Positions 1 to 9,741 of a DNA stretch of 64,000 nt are shown in pieces (positions within the stretch are counted from its first letter, which is position 1; each line of letters begins with the position of its first letter). The translations under genes and the position numbers were made by a program. The stretch is from CAXBNB01 sp040151475 (lineage in GTDB: Bacteria; Bacteroidota; Bacteroidia; Cytophagales; Cyclobacteriaceae): positions 124,001-188,000 of the forward strand of contig NZ_JBDKWG010000146.1 of NCBI RefSeq assembly GCF_040151475.1. Direction: 5' to 3'. The notes beneath the pieces are model-generated. The model was not told the origin of the DNA. It searched no databases and saw only the letters and a list, made by a program, of their open reading frames with translations.

Positions 1-156
1 CAGACCTGCAAGCACCAAAAAAATGGATACCAATCCAAGGATGATTTTGATGTAAGAAAAAGTAAAAGTGGTTTTCTCAGCAAAATTTTCCTCATTCCTG
101 ATGATCAATAAATATTTGGTCACCAGCCGATTCGAAAATGTCTTTTTTGTTTCCAA
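1..156 (-). CDS. N-terminal end of a membrane protein, possibly M23 metallopeptidase family (partial)
   Basis: An open frame of 52 codons runs leftwards off the window from a TTG at 156, directly after an in-frame stop. The peptide begins basic (LETKKTFSNRLVTKY), continues with the stretch IIRNEENFAEKTTFTFSYIK and then a hydrophobic segment (IILGLVSIFLVLAGL). That order, a short cytoplasmic head with 'R-N-E-E-N-F-x-E-K' followed by one membrane anchor, resembles the start of Bacteroidota M23 (LytM-type) envelope peptidases as I remember them. The catalytic domain is outside the window, so the family is inferred and the start codon is uncertain (ATC/TTG only). Confidence 0.45.
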   Translation of the reverse strand, partial: METKKTFSNRLVTKYLLIIRNEENFAEKTTFTFSYIKIILGLVSIFLVLAGL

Positions 157-251
157 GCTTTTGATTTATGTGATGGGCAAAAGTATAGCCTTATCATTAA
201 AAAAGCTTCACACCTAAAAGATATGTTGTTGGAATAGCCTTTTGAAAAGCC

Positions 252-276
252 TTACTAAACCTTGAAGGTTTAGTAA
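252..276 (-). terminator. Hairpin terminator after guaB
   Basis: Perfect 10-bp stem (TTACTAAACC / GGTTTAGTAA) around TTGAA begins 11 bases past the guaB stop. T-rich tracts flank it on both strands, so it could stop transcripts from either side. Seen directly; function inferred from position. Confidence 0.7.
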
Positions 277-286
277 AGCTTTTTAC

Positions 287-1756
287 CTACCTCGAATAAT
301 TCGGTGCTTCTCTGGTAATGAAGATATCGTGTGGGTGGCTTTCCTTAGAACCAGAAGCTGTGATTTTTACAAACTTAGCCTTTTTCAGGTCTTCAATAGT
401 TCCTGCTCCACAGTATCCCATTCCGGCCTTGAGCCCTCCTGCCAGTTGATACAACACTTCTGACACCAACCCTTTATAGGGTACTCGTCCGACTATCCCT
501 TCTGGCACCAGCTTTTTTACATCGTCTTCTGCATCCTGAAAGTAGCGATCTTTCGATCCATCTTCCATCGCCTCTACAGAACCCATACCCCGGTAAGATT
601 TGAATTTTCTGCCTTCGTATATAATTACCTCCCCGGGGGCTTCCTCTGTACCTGCCAATAAAGAACCAATCATGATGGAATCTGCTCCGGCAGCTATGGC
701 CTTCACCAAATCTCCTGAAAATCTTACACCTCCATCAGCTATAATTGGCACGCCTCTTCCGGCAACAGCTTTTGCGGATTCATATACCGCAGATAACTGT
801 GGCATTCCTACTCCTGCTATTATCCTGGTGGTACAAATACTGCCAGGCCCCACACCTACTTTTATGGCATCTGCTCCGGCATCCGCCAAAGCAACTGCTG
901 CCTCTGCGGTAGCAATATTTCCTACAATCACATCCAGATCAGGAAAACGCTCTTTTACTTTTTTACAAGTATCAATTACTCCTTTCGAATGCCCATGTGC
1001 CGTATCAATAGAAATGACATCTACTCCGGCCTTCACCAAAAGAGCTACCCGATCCAATATATCTGGTGTAACACCTACTGCGGCTCCCGCTCTCAGTCTT
1101 CCAAATTGGTCTTTACAAGCATTTGGCTTATCTCTTTTCTTTAAAATATCTTTGTATGTGATCAGCCCGGTAAGCTTACCATTAGCATCTACAATAGGGA
1201 GTTTTTCGATTTTATGTTCCTGCAAAATATCTTCTGCTTCAGCCAGATCAACACCGTCCGATGCTGTGATCAGGTTGTCAATTGTCATAATCTCACTTAC
1301 AGGTTGTTTCATGTTTTTCTGAAACCTCAAGTCCCTGTTGGTTACAATTCCCAATAGTTTATTGGTGTCATCTATTACAGGAATACCACCAATGTTAAAC
1401 TCACGCATTACTTTCAGCGCATCACCCACATTAGCTTTCACTTTGAGTGTAATAGGATCAAGGATCATTCCACTTTGAGACCTCTTTACTTTTCTCACCT
1501 CAGCCGCCTGTTTTTCGGCGGTCATATTTTTGTGAATAAAGCCAAGCCCTCCCTCAAGTGCCATAGAAATAGCCAGTTCAGATTCTGTCACCGTATCCAT
1601 AGCTGCAGATACCAAAGGGATATTCAGCGTAATGTTTTTAGTGAGTTGCGTTGATGTACTGGTGTCTCTGGGAAGAACCTCAGAATAGCCTGGAAGCAAC
1701 AACACATCGTCGTAAGTGAGGGCTTCAAAAAGTAGTTTGGAATTGTCGAAATGCAT
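287..1756 (-). CDS. guaB: Inosine-5'-monophosphate dehydrogenase
   Basis: GuaB oxidises IMP to XMP with NAD+, the committed step of guanine nucleotide synthesis, in the cytoplasm as a tetramer. The 489-residue protein has the TIM-barrel start (LTYDDVLLLPGYSEVLP), an inserted CBS pair at about residues 96-208, the catalytic-cysteine loop GPGSICTTRIIAGVG (Cys308) and the mobile flap with the Arg-Tyr pair (KDRYFQD, near 404). Length and motifs are those of normal bacterial IMPDH. The ATG at 1756 (MHFDNSK) is preferred over an in-frame TTG two codons upstream. It is single-gene, divergent from the kinase at 1971, and followed by a hairpin terminator. Confidence 0.97.
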   Translation of the reverse strand: MHFDNSKLLFEALTYDDVLLLPGYSEVLPRDTSTSTQLTKNITLNIPLVSAAMDTVTESELAISMALEGGLGFIHKNMTAEKQAAEVRKVKRSQSGMILDPITLKVKANVGDALKVMREFNIGGIPVIDDTNKLLGIVTNRDLRFQKNMKQPVSEIMTIDNLITASDGVDLAEAEDILQEHKIEKLPIVDANGKLTGLITYKDILKKRDKPNACKDQFGRLRAGAAVGVTPDILDRVALLVKAGVDVISIDTAHGHSKGVIDTCKKVKERFPDLDVIVGNIATAEAAVALADAGADAIKVGVGPGSICTTRIIAGVGMPQLSAVYESAKAVAGRGVPIIADGGVRFSGDLVKAIAAGADSIMIGSLLAGTEEAPGEVIIYEGRKFKSYRGMGSVEAMEDGSKDRYFQDAEDDVKKLVPEGIVGRVPYKGLVSEVLYQLAGGLKAGMGYCGAGTIEDLKKAKFVKITASGSKESHPHDIFITREAPNYSR

Positions 1757-1970
1757 GTGCAAATAAGTATGATTATTTGCAGGGCAAAATTATGAAAGTT
1801 AGTTGGATAATTAACTACACGATGAATAAATATTTTCTACAGTCATTAAGTTTCTACTATTTGAGAATTTCAAGACCGGAAATCTACGCTTTCAAAGTAA
1901 GCCCTGAAATAATGGGAGATAAAAAAAAAATGCCTCAACTTGCGCAGAAATTTTGAAACGAAATATTGAG

Positions 1971-2969
1971 ATGAAAAAATACGATATATACGGAATAGGA
2001 AATGCCCTAGTAGATTTGGTTTTCGAAGTAGATGAACAGTTTTTGGCAAATCAAAAAGTGGAAAAAGGATTGATGACATTGGTAGAAGAAGACCGTCAAA
2101 ACGCCCTGATTTCAGCCATCAACATACATGAAAATATGATGAAAGGTGGTGGGTCTGCAGCCAACACTGTAGTAGCTGCCAGCCAGTTCGGAAGTAACTG
2201 TTACTATTCTTGTAAAGTATCCAACGACCGCTTTGGGCAGTTTTACCTCAAAGACCTGGAATCCAATGGAGTAGATACCAAACTAACACCAGCCAGTGCT
2301 CCTGAAGGGATTACTGGCAAGTGCCTGGTAATGACCACTCCTGATGCGGAAAGAACAATGAATACCTTTCTTGGCATTACATCAAATTTTTCTGTGGAAG
2401 AAATAGATGAAAACGCAATCAAAGAATCTAGCTACATTTATTCGGAAGGATATCTGGTACCCTCTCCATCAGGTAGGGCAGCAATGGTGAAAGCCAAAGA
2501 AATAGCAGAGGCAAACGGTGTGAAAACAGCCTTGTCTTTTTCTGATCCAAGTATGGTAAAGTATTTCAAAAACGAAATGACCGAAGTAGTTGGCAGTGGT
2601 GTTGACCTGTTGTTCTGTAATGAAGAAGAAGCTATGCTTTTTACCGAAACCAATTCGCTTTTAAAAGCTCGTGAGGCACTCAAGAATATCGCCAAAAGAT
2701 TTGCCATAACGCTTGGTAAAAATGGTGCTACCATATTTGATGGTGATACCTTCGTAGATATCGAATCTTACTCTGTTAATGCTATTGACACCAATGGTGC
2801 AGGTGATATGTTCGCAGGAGCGTTCTTATTCGGAATCACTCATGGACACAGCTATGCAGAAGCTGGAAAAATAGCCAGTCTTGCATCTTCTAAAGTAGTC
2901 TCTCAATTTGGGCCAAGGCTGGAATGGCATCAGGCAAAAGAAATATTAAACCATTTGTTTGAAGATTGA
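1971..2969 (+). CDS. PfkB-family carbohydrate kinase, adenosine-kinase type
   Basis: Ribokinase-fold kinase of 332 residues that phosphorylates a sugar or nucleoside hydroxyl using ATP. The sequence shows the PfkB start (IYGIGNALVDLVFEVDE), the substrate glycine loop GGGSAAN (59-65) and the signature DTNGAGDMFAG (273-283) with the catalytic Asp at 279. Bacteroidota homologues are usually named adenosine kinase; the substrate is not proven by sequence. The ATG at 1971 (MKKYDIYG) is chosen; an upstream TTG would add six residues of no family character. It is divergent from guaB, which would fit a purine-salvage role. Confidence 0.85.
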   Translation: MKKYDIYGIGNALVDLVFEVDEQFLANQKVEKGLMTLVEEDRQNALISAINIHENMMKGGGSAANTVVAASQFGSNCYYSCKVSNDRFGQFYLKDLESNGVDTKLTPASAPEGITGKCLVMTTPDAERTMNTFLGITSNFSVEEIDENAIKESSYIYSEGYLVPSPSGRAAMVKAKEIAEANGVKTALSFSDPSMVKYFKNEMTEVVGSGVDLLFCNEEEAMLFTETNSLLKAREALKNIAKRFAITLGKNGATIFDGDTFVDIESYSVNAIDTNGAGDMFAGAFLFGITHGHSYAEAGKIASLASSKVVSQFGPRLEWHQAKEILNHLFED

Positions 2970-3070
2970 TTTTTTCGTGGTATTTTTTGTATTTGCTGAA
3001 ACTACCATCTAATTATACAAATGGAATTAGTTCGTTCTCAGTAAATATTCAGAATCCAGATCTTCGGCTT

Positions 3071-3078
3071 TATTTTTG
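3071..3078 (+). promoter_or_regulatory. Bacteroidota -7 promoter motif upstream of the TonB-type barrel gene
   Basis: TATTTTTG followed by C fits the Bacteroidota -7 consensus TAnnTTTG. It lies 54 bases before the ATG at 3133, predicting a leader of about 48 bases. No clear TTTG -33 element is visible at the right distance, so confidence is moderate. Confidence 0.4.
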
Positions 3079-3132
3079 CTGTGCGATAGTAATTTTAAAA
3101 CCTATATTATCACTGCAACTACTTCTAACTTA

Positions 3133-5514
3133 ATGCAAATCAAACTCCTTTTTCTATTACTGACTACTTGCCTAAGCTTAAACACTCTGGCTCAAAAGTC
3201 TCAATCTTCAATATTAGTTCAAGGTAAGGTAGTTGATAAATCAACAAGTAAGCCTCTTGATTATGCAACCATTGCACTTGTGAATAAAGAGGACAAGAGT
3301 ATATTAGCCGGAGGAATTACCGATTCAGAAGGAACATTCTCGATTAAAAGTCCACATACCAACATCTATATTGAAGTGTCTTTTTTAGGCTACAATACCG
3401 TAGTAATTAATGATTTTAAGATTACTGGATCAATAATAAGCCTACCAAATATTGAGGTTCAGCCGGATCAGGAGATGTTGACCGAAGTAACTGTAACTGC
3501 AGAAAAATCAAAAACGACCTTCGAGTTAGACAAACGGGTGTTCAATGTAGGCAAAGACCTGACCAGCGCCGGAGGCAATGCCCTGGATGTGCTCAACAAT
3601 GTACCTTCTGTAGATGTCAATATTGAAGGACAAATCAGTCTGAGAGGAAATACCAATGTACAGATTTTGATCAATGGAAAACCTTCTGTAATGGCTAGTG
3701 CCAATACCATTGGTACCATTGCAGCAGATATGATCGAGAAAGTAGAAGTGATTACCAATCCATCTGCCAAATACGATGCAGAAGGAACCACGGGAATCAT
3801 TAATATCGTACTTAAAAAAGAAGATCAGGAAGGGTTAAATGGTTCTGTTACTTTGAATGTGGGTCATCCTACTAATCGTAGTGTAGGACTGAGTTTGAAT
3901 CGACGCACTAATAAATTCAACCTCTTTAGTCAGCTTGGTGTTGGTAAGCGATCGCTTTTATCGACTTACAATGGTGAAACCATTGATCGTCAAAAAACCG
4001 ATCCAAAACCTTTGTTTAATTCCGGTTCCGGAGGAAGGGATGAGCAATTTTATAATGTGATCTTGGGAACTGACTACAACATCAATCCTTTGAACGTGAT
4101 TACTTTGTCCGGGCATTTTGCTTATGAAATTGAAGACGAGTATGCTGACACTCACTATGACAGACGTGACGCAAACAATCAATCTATAGGGGCTTCTGAC
4201 AGAAATGAAGCAACTGAAGCAACCAATCCCAAATATCAATACGATTTGAGCTATAAAAAGTCATTTGAAGGCAATAAGGACAGAAGCTTCACAGCCAGTT
4301 TTGTGGGGTCTTATTTTGGTAAAGATCAATCTTCCGAATACACAAATACCGCTGTTTTTGGTGATTTTAATGATTTGTTTCAGAGAACAACCAACGACTA
4401 TTCTCAAGCCAACTATTCCTTTCAGACGGACTATGTGCATCCATTTTCCAAAATATCAGAACTGGAATCTGGTATCAAATATGAAATAAACGACATTTCT
4501 AACGACTATGAACTTTTGGATCAAACCAACAATGGGTGGGTAAGCAACCCGGACTTTACCAACCTTTTTAATTATGACCAAAGGGTATTGGCTGCCTACA
4601 CTACTTATGCTTATGAATTACAAAAGTTCGGTTTGAAAGTGGGACTTAGGATAGAAAATACAAATTTGAACACCTTCTTACAAACCACTGGTGAAGATAA
4701 TAATATCAACTATAACAATGTATTTCCAAGTGTACATAGTTCGTATAAAATATCCGATGAACTTTCTCTTCAAATGGGGTATTCTAAAAGAATCCATCGA
4801 CCAAACATGTGGGATTTGAATCCTTTTACTTCTATAAGTGATAATTTAAACAGACGTTCAGGAAACCCTGAATTACAACCGGAATTTACCGACGTGGTAG
4901 AGTTGAGTGCCATACAAATTTGGGGTTTAGCTACGCTAAGTGCATCGCTTTATCATAGCAAAACAGATGATGTAGTAACGAGAGTGATTTCAGTTCAGGA
5001 TAGCCTGACCATAACTAAACCTTACAACCTTGGAACCAGTAACAATACAGGCTTGGAATTGAATGCCAGTGTTGATCCATTGAAATGGTGGTCTATTGCT
5101 CTGGATGGTAATTGGGTTTCTTTCAGTCGTACTGGTACTCTCGAAAGCAATGATTTTGATTTCAGCAATACCAGTTGGTCAAGCCAACTGACTAATAAAT
5201 TTAAATTCCCTTTTGACATAGAAGCAGAAGTTCGGGTTGATTACCAATCAAAAGTAGAAGGAGTTCAAGGCATTTCCGACGATAGAATTTATGCGGATTT
5301 TGGCGTCAAAAAGAAATTTATGAAAGGAAGGGCTGTTGTCAACTTTAGCGTAAGAGATGTGTTTAAATCTCGTAAATACATTAACATTTCAGATCAAGAC
5401 ACTTTTTACAGATACAATGAAAGGCTCAGAGGTGCACAGCAGGCAGTACTGGGCTTTAGTTATGGTTTCGGTAAAGGAGATGCCATGGAATTCTCAGGTC
5501 ATAAGATGTTTTGA
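3133..5514 (+). CDS. TonB-dependent-receptor-like outer membrane beta-barrel protein
   Basis: Exported 793-residue protein. The signal peptide (MQIKLLFLLLTTCLSLNTLAQ) supports the ATG at 3133 over an upstream start at 3076. A carboxypeptidase-regulatory-like beta-sandwich follows (VQGKVVDKSTSKPLDYATIAL...), then a plug domain (VTVTAEKSKTTFELDKRVF, LRGNTNVQILINGKPS, DAEGTTGIINIVLKK) and a long barrel rich in alternating aromatic strands. This layout matches the 'outer membrane beta-barrel protein' branch of TonB receptors in Bacteroidota rather than SusC: there is no STN domain and no SusD neighbour. Its ligand is unknown. It is convergent with the sigma gene, with only five bases between the stops. 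Confidence 0.88.
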   Translation: MQIKLLFLLLTTCLSLNTLAQKSQSSILVQGKVVDKSTSKPLDYATIALVNKEDKSILAGGITDSEGTFSIKSPHTNIYIEVSFLGYNTVVINDFKITGSIISLPNIEVQPDQEMLTEVTVTAEKSKTTFELDKRVFNVGKDLTSAGGNALDVLNNVPSVDVNIEGQISLRGNTNVQILINGKPSVMASANTIGTIAADMIEKVEVITNPSAKYDAEGTTGIINIVLKKEDQEGLNGSVTLNVGHPTNRSVGLSLNRRTNKFNLFSQLGVGKRSLLSTYNGETIDRQKTDPKPLFNSGSGGRDEQFYNVILGTDYNINPLNVITLSGHFAYEIEDEYADTHYDRRDANNQSIGASDRNEATEATNPKYQYDLSYKKSFEGNKDRSFTASFVGSYFGKDQSSEYTNTAVFGDFNDLFQRTTNDYSQANYSFQTDYVHPFSKISELESGIKYEINDISNDYELLDQTNNGWVSNPDFTNLFNYDQRVLAAYTTYAYELQKFGLKVGLRIENTNLNTFLQTTGEDNNINYNNVFPSVHSSYKISDELSLQMGYSKRIHRPNMWDLNPFTSISDNLNRRSGNPELQPEFTDVVELSAIQIWGLATLSASLYHSKTDDVVTRVISVQDSLTITKPYNLGTSNNTGLELNASVDPLKWWSIALDGNWVSFSRTGTLESNDFDFSNTSWSSQLTNKFKFPFDIEAEVRVDYQSKVEGVQGISDDRIYADFGVKKKFMKGRAVVNFSVRDVFKSRKYINISDQDTFYRYNERLRGAQQAVLGFSYGFGKGDAMEFSGHKMF

Positions 5515-5519
5515 TAGTT

Positions 5520-6104
5520 CTATAATAGGAAGATTATTGCCAAAATCCTTAACTCATTATTTCCAAAATGATTTCTTAATTTTTTCAATGCTGCAAATGA
5601 GGTATTTTTCACAGATTGGTATTTGATGTCAAGCAGTTCAGCAATTTCTTCATTATTAGCCCCAGTAAAATACTTCAGGTAAAGTATTTCCTGTTCTCGT
5701 TTTGAGAGATTTTCAAGGGCATTTTTTATTTTCGACTGTAGTTCGTCGTTACTTTCACCATCAATTATTTCCCTTTCTCTTGAGGTGTAAACAATAGCAT
5801 GATCTTCCAGCTTGTATTCTGAATTTCTTTCAGTTTTTTTTAATTCTTTAATGATAATGGTTCTTAAGGCTTTTATCAAATAGAACTTCACTGATGCTGT
5901 TTCACCTAAATGAGATCGCCTTGTCCACAAATAAGTAAACAACTCCTGAACTGCATCTGCGATCAATTGACGATCATTATGAACCCTTCGTCCATAGGCA
6001 AGCAATACTTTGGAATATGTATTGTATAAAGCGGAAAAAGCACCAGTATCACCACTGCGCAAGGCTTCCCAATTAATTTGATCCGATGAAATATCCTCCT
6101 TCAT
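5520..6104 (-). CDS. ECF RNA polymerase sigma factor (FecI/RpoE-like)
   Basis: A 194-residue sigma-70 family factor of group 4 size. Region 2 is seen at about residues 22-90 (FSALYNTYSKVLLAYGRRV, AVQELFTYLWTRR, KFYLIKALRTIIIKELKK) and region 4 at about 125-180 (ALENLSKREQEILYLKYF, NNEEIAELLDIKYQSVKNTSFAALKKLR, a helix-turn-helix). Bacteroidota factors of this type normally sit beside a FecR anti-sigma and a SusC-like receptor. Here no anti-sigma is adjacent; the only FecR gene in the window is 36 kb away. A TAnnTTTG motif sits seven bases before the ATG. The final residues (LRILAIIFLL) are unusually hydrophobic. Confidence 0.92.
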   Translation of the reverse strand: MKEDISSDQINWEALRSGDTGAFSALYNTYSKVLLAYGRRVHNDRQLIADAVQELFTYLWTRRSHLGETASVKFYLIKALRTIIIKELKKTERNSEYKLEDHAIVYTSREREIIDGESNDELQSKIKNALENLSKREQEILYLKYFTGANNEEIAELLDIKYQSVKNTSFAALKKLRNHFGNNELRILAIIFLL

Positions 6105-6111
6105 GTAAGGT

Positions 6112-6119
6112 CAAATATA
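6112..6119 (-). promoter_or_regulatory. Possible -7 promoter motif of the ECF sigma gene
   Basis: On the minus strand TATATTTG matches TAnnTTTG and ends seven bases before the ATG of the sigma gene, so a start of transcription at or next to the ATG (leaderless mRNA) would follow. There is no obvious TTTG at -33. Low confidence. Confidence 0.3.
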
Positions 6120-6179
6120 GGATTTTATTCCTTGATGATTATTTTTTTCATAGGCATCTCTTTCAATTGCATTACTTTG

Positions 6180-6342
6180 TTCTACTTTACGAAGATGACA
6201 AAATCAACCTGTTTTACCCCAATCCTAAAGGGAGGCAGGCCTGCCTGATCCGGCAGGCAGGTTGATTTTCTCCTTCTTCCCTTTAGGTGAAGGGTGAAAA
6301 GAAGGTGAAAATCAATAGATTACCCAACTTCGTAAAGTAGAA
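6180..6342. repeat. MITE-like element A, copy 1
   Basis: A 163-bp non-coding block bounded by a perfect 15-bp terminal inverted repeat (TTCTACTTTACGAAG at 6180-6194, its complement at 6328-6342). Inside are secondary inverted repeats (AATCAACCTG / CAGGTTGATT; GGCAGGCCTGCC), so the strand folds almost end to end. A second copy, inverted, lies at 42935-43084. The right end abuts the icmF stop codon (6343-6345) and the left end is 75 bases upstream of the sigma gene. No transposase is encoded, so it would depend on an enzyme elsewhere. Confidence 0.75.
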
Positions 6343-9300
6343 TTACATATTTCTTCTGTATTGACCTCCTACTTCAAACAGTGCATTGGTGATTTGTCCC
6401 AAAGAGCAATATTTCACTGTTTCCATCAACATTTCAAAAATGTTTTTATTCTGAATGGCTGTGTTTTGAAGGTTTTTGAGCATTTGTGGAGCTACTTCTT
6501 CATTTGTCTTGTGTAGATTTTGAAGCATCTTTATTTGATGGTCTTTTTCCTCTTTTGTGGCTCTGATCACTTCACCAGGAATGATGGTTGGAGAGCCTTT
6601 GGAAGACAAAAAAGTATTGACACCTATGATGGGAAATTGACCTGAATGTTTCAGGGTTTCATAGTACAAGCTTTCTTCCTGAATTTTCGTTCGTTGATAC
6701 ATAGTTTCCATAGCACCCAATACACCTCCCCGTTCATTTATGCGATCAAATTCCAACAATACTGCCTCTTCTACCAGGTCAGTTAATTCTTCGATGATAA
6801 ATGATCCCTGCAATGGATTTTCATTTTTGGACAAACCCAACTCCCGGTTGATGATCAACTGAATAGCCATAGCACGCCGGACAGATTCTTCGGTTGGTGT
6901 GGTAATGGCCTCATCATAGGCATTGGTGTGCAGAGAATTGCAATTGTCGTATATGGCATACAAGGCCTGCAGGGTAGTACGAATGTCGTTGAAATCTATT
7001 TCCTGTGCATGAAGCGACCTGCCACTGGTTTGAATGTGGTACTTGAGTTTTTGAGACCTTTCGTTTGCTTTGTACTTGAGCTTCATGGCCTTGGCCCATA
7101 TTCTTCTTGCCACACGACCTATTACAGCATATTCCGGGTCAATTCCATTGGAAAAAAAGAAAGAAAGATTCGGTGCAAAATCATCAATATCCATCCCTCT
7201 ACTTACATAGTATTCTACAAATGTAAATCCATTGGACAAGGTCAACGCCAGTTGGGTGATGGGGTTGGCACCTGCCTCCGCAATGTGGTATCCGGAGATG
7301 GATACCGAATAGAAATTTCTGATTTTTTGGTCTATAAAATACTGCTGTACATCTCCCATTATTCGCAGCGAAAATTCCGTAGAAAAGATACAGGTATTCT
7401 GTGCCTGATCTTCTTTCAATATATCTGCTTGCACTGTTCCCCTTACCTTTGCCAGGGTTTTAGATTTGATTTTTTGATAGACATCTTCCGGTAATACCTG
7501 ATCTCCGGTAACTCCGAGTAGCATAAGTCCAAGTCCATCATTGCCATCGGGAAGTATTCCGGCATATTGTGGTCTTTGAGTTCCCTTTTTGGCATAAATA
7601 GCAGCTATTTTCTTTTCTACTTCATCTTCCAGGCCATTTTCTTTGATATACAATTCACATTGCTGATCAATGGCAGCATTCATAAAAAAGGCGCAGACAG
7701 TGGCTGCCGGGCCATTGATGGTCATTGATACTGAAGTGGTTGGTTTACATAAGTCAAAACCGGAGTACAATTTTTTTGCATCATCCAGACAGCAAATATT
7801 CACTCCGGAGTTTCCGGTTTTGCCATAAATATCCGGACGGAAATCCGGATCTTCACCATAGAGTGTTACTGAATCGAAAGCTGTGGATAGTCGTGCAGAC
7901 GGTAAATCTTTGGATACGTAATGAAACCGTTTGTTTGTCCTTTCTGGAGCCCCTTCTCCAGCAAACATTCTGGTTGGGTCTTCTCCTCGTCTCTTAAAAG
8001 GAAACACCCCCGCAGTATATGGAAATTCGCCTGGTACATTTTCCTGCAAAGTCCATTTGAGAATGTCGCCCCAGCCTTCATATTTTGGTAAGCAGACTTT
8101 TGGTATTTTAGAGTGAGACAAGGATTCTGAAAACAGATTGACATGAATGTCTTTGCCCCTAACCTGATATGTAAAGTCGTTGGAATTGTACGCATTAAGC
8201 TTTTCTTTCCATGTCTCAATGATTTTGAGATTGTGTGGATCAAGGTCAAGTCCTTTTTCTTTGTAAAGGGCATCCAGTTTGGTTTGTAGTTCCTGATCTT
8301 CGGTAAGGGCAATAGTTTTTTTGATGCTGTACAGGTTTTGCGCAATCTCTTGTTGTCTTTCTACCCATTGGCCATAATTCCTGATACTGTCTGTGATTTC
8401 TGATAAGTATCGAATACGTTTTGGTGGAATGATTAAATTTTTCTCAGACAATTCACTTGATGAAGGAAAAGAGGATTTTAGGTTCCATTCGGGATTTTCA
8501 CCCAGCCTATTCAGAATTGCCCGATACAGCGTATTCATCCCCGGATCGTTGAACTGCGACGCAATAGTGCCATATACTGGCAAATCAGAGTCAGGTGAAT
8601 CCCACAATTGATGGTTGCGCTGGTATTGCTTTTTGACATCACGGAGTGCATCCAATGCACCTCTTTTGTCAAATTTATTTAAGGCTATAATGTCAGCGAA
8701 ATCGAGCATATCAATTTTTTCCAGCTGTGTAGCTGCGCCATATTCAGGCGTCATGACATAAAGTGATAAGTCTGAATGCTCTACGATTTCTGTATCCGAT
8801 TGACCAATTCCAGATGTCTCCAGAATGATGAGGCCGAAGTTGGCAGCTTTTACTATGTCAACAGCCTGTTGCACATATTTTGAAAGTGCCAGGTTAGATT
8901 GCCTGGTAGCAAGCGAGCGCATATATACCCGGGGATTGTTGATAGAGTTCATGCGTATCCTGTCTCCAAGTAAGGCTCCCCCTGTTTTTCTTTTGGAAGG
9001 ATCTACAGAAATAATGGCTATGGTTTTGTCCTCAAAATCAGCCAAAAACCGACGTACCAGTTCATCTACCAGAGAAGACTTGCCCGATCCTCCGGTTCCT
9101 GTTATGCCCAGTACAGGTGGGAGTGATTTTTTTTGGTCATTGTATATTTTGGATAAAACAGGGGTTGACTTTTCCGGAAAGTTTTCTGCTGCAGAAATAA
9201 GTCGGGCGATAGATTTGGTATTCTTTTTAATAAGACCGTCAGTTTCCTCATTCAATTTATCGCCTATGGGAAAATCACTGGCAGCTACCATGTCGTTGAT

Positions 9301-9711
9301 CATTCCCTGTAAGCCCATTGCCCGTCCGTCATCCGGAGAATATATCCGGGCTATTCCGTAATCATGTAATTCTTTTATTTCACTGGGTAAGATTGTACCT
9401 CCTCCTCCACCAAATATTTTGATATCTCCACTGTTGTTTTCCAAAAGCATGTCATACATGTATTTGAAATATTCAACATGGCCACCCTGATAAGATGTGA
9501 TGGCAATGGCTTGCGCATCTTCCTGAATCGCACAATTGACTATTTCACTGACAGACCTGTTATGCCCCAGGTGTATCACCTCTACACCTGTGGACTGAAT
9601 GATTCTCCTCATGATGTTGATGGCAACATCATGGCCGTCAAATAAGGATGCGGCTGTTACTATGCGGATATGATTTTTGGGAATATAGGGGGGTATTATG
9701 GTTTGACTCAT
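6343..9711 (-). CDS. icmF: Fused isobutyryl-CoA mutase (B12-binding, GTPase and mutase domains)
   Basis: Adenosylcobalamin-dependent acyl-CoA mutase that interconverts isobutyryl-CoA and n-butyryl-CoA (family knowledge), fused to its own G-protein chaperone. Order in the 1,122 residues: B12-binding domain at about 15-145 (FDGHDVAIN holding the cobalt-ligand His, GGGGGTILPSEI), MeaI-type GTPase at about 200-430 (Walker A GITGTGGSGKSS at 202-213, NKFD at 345-348), then the catalytic barrel from about 550. The segment GVFPFKRRGEDPTRMFAGEG has Phe where methylmalonyl-CoA mutase has Tyr, favouring the IcmF assignment. The ATG at 9711 is chosen over a TTG at 9723. It lies 30 bases after the patatin-like gene, probably in one transcript. 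Confidence 0.92.
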   Translation of the reverse strand: MSQTIIPPYIPKNHIRIVTAASLFDGHDVAINIMRRIIQSTGVEVIHLGHNRSVSEIVNCAIQEDAQAIAITSYQGGHVEYFKYMYDMLLENNSGDIKIFGGGGGTILPSEIKELHDYGIARIYSPDDGRAMGLQGMINDMVAASDFPIGDKLNEETDGLIKKNTKSIARLISAAENFPEKSTPVLSKIYNDQKKSLPPVLGITGTGGSGKSSLVDELVRRFLADFEDKTIAIISVDPSKRKTGGALLGDRIRMNSINNPRVYMRSLATRQSNLALSKYVQQAVDIVKAANFGLIILETSGIGQSDTEIVEHSDLSLYVMTPEYGAATQLEKIDMLDFADIIALNKFDKRGALDALRDVKKQYQRNHQLWDSPDSDLPVYGTIASQFNDPGMNTLYRAILNRLGENPEWNLKSSFPSSSELSEKNLIIPPKRIRYLSEITDSIRNYGQWVERQQEIAQNLYSIKKTIALTEDQELQTKLDALYKEKGLDLDPHNLKIIETWKEKLNAYNSNDFTYQVRGKDIHVNLFSESLSHSKIPKVCLPKYEGWGDILKWTLQENVPGEFPYTAGVFPFKRRGEDPTRMFAGEGAPERTNKRFHYVSKDLPSARLSTAFDSVTLYGEDPDFRPDIYGKTGNSGVNICCLDDAKKLYSGFDLCKPTTSVSMTINGPAATVCAFFMNAAIDQQCELYIKENGLEDEVEKKIAAIYAKKGTQRPQYAGILPDGNDGLGLMLLGVTGDQVLPEDVYQKIKSKTLAKVRGTVQADILKEDQAQNTCIFSTEFSLRIMGDVQQYFIDQKIRNFYSVSISGYHIAEAGANPITQLALTLSNGFTFVEYYVSRGMDIDDFAPNLSFFFSNGIDPEYAVIGRVARRIWAKAMKLKYKANERSQKLKYHIQTSGRSLHAQEIDFNDIRTTLQALYAIYDNCNSLHTNAYDEAITTPTEESVRRAMAIQLIINRELGLSKNENPLQGSFIIEELTDLVEEAVLLEFDRINERGGVLGAMETMYQRTKIQEESLYYETLKHSGQFPIIGVNTFLSSKGSPTIIPGEVIRATKEEKDHQIKMLQNLHKTNEEVAPQMLKNLQNTAIQNKNIFEMLMETVKYCSLGQITNALFEVGGQYRRNM

Positions 9712-9741
9712 TTCATTTGGCAATCAAGGTCACAAAAATAC

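Noticed and set aside
600..1322. 240-codon open frame on the plus strand
   Set aside because: Lies wholly antisense to guaB, whose protein is fully conserved; composition of the frame is a shadow of the guaB codons.
8825..9361. 178-codon frame opposite icmF
   Set aside because: Antisense to the GTPase domain of icmF, no own domain character.
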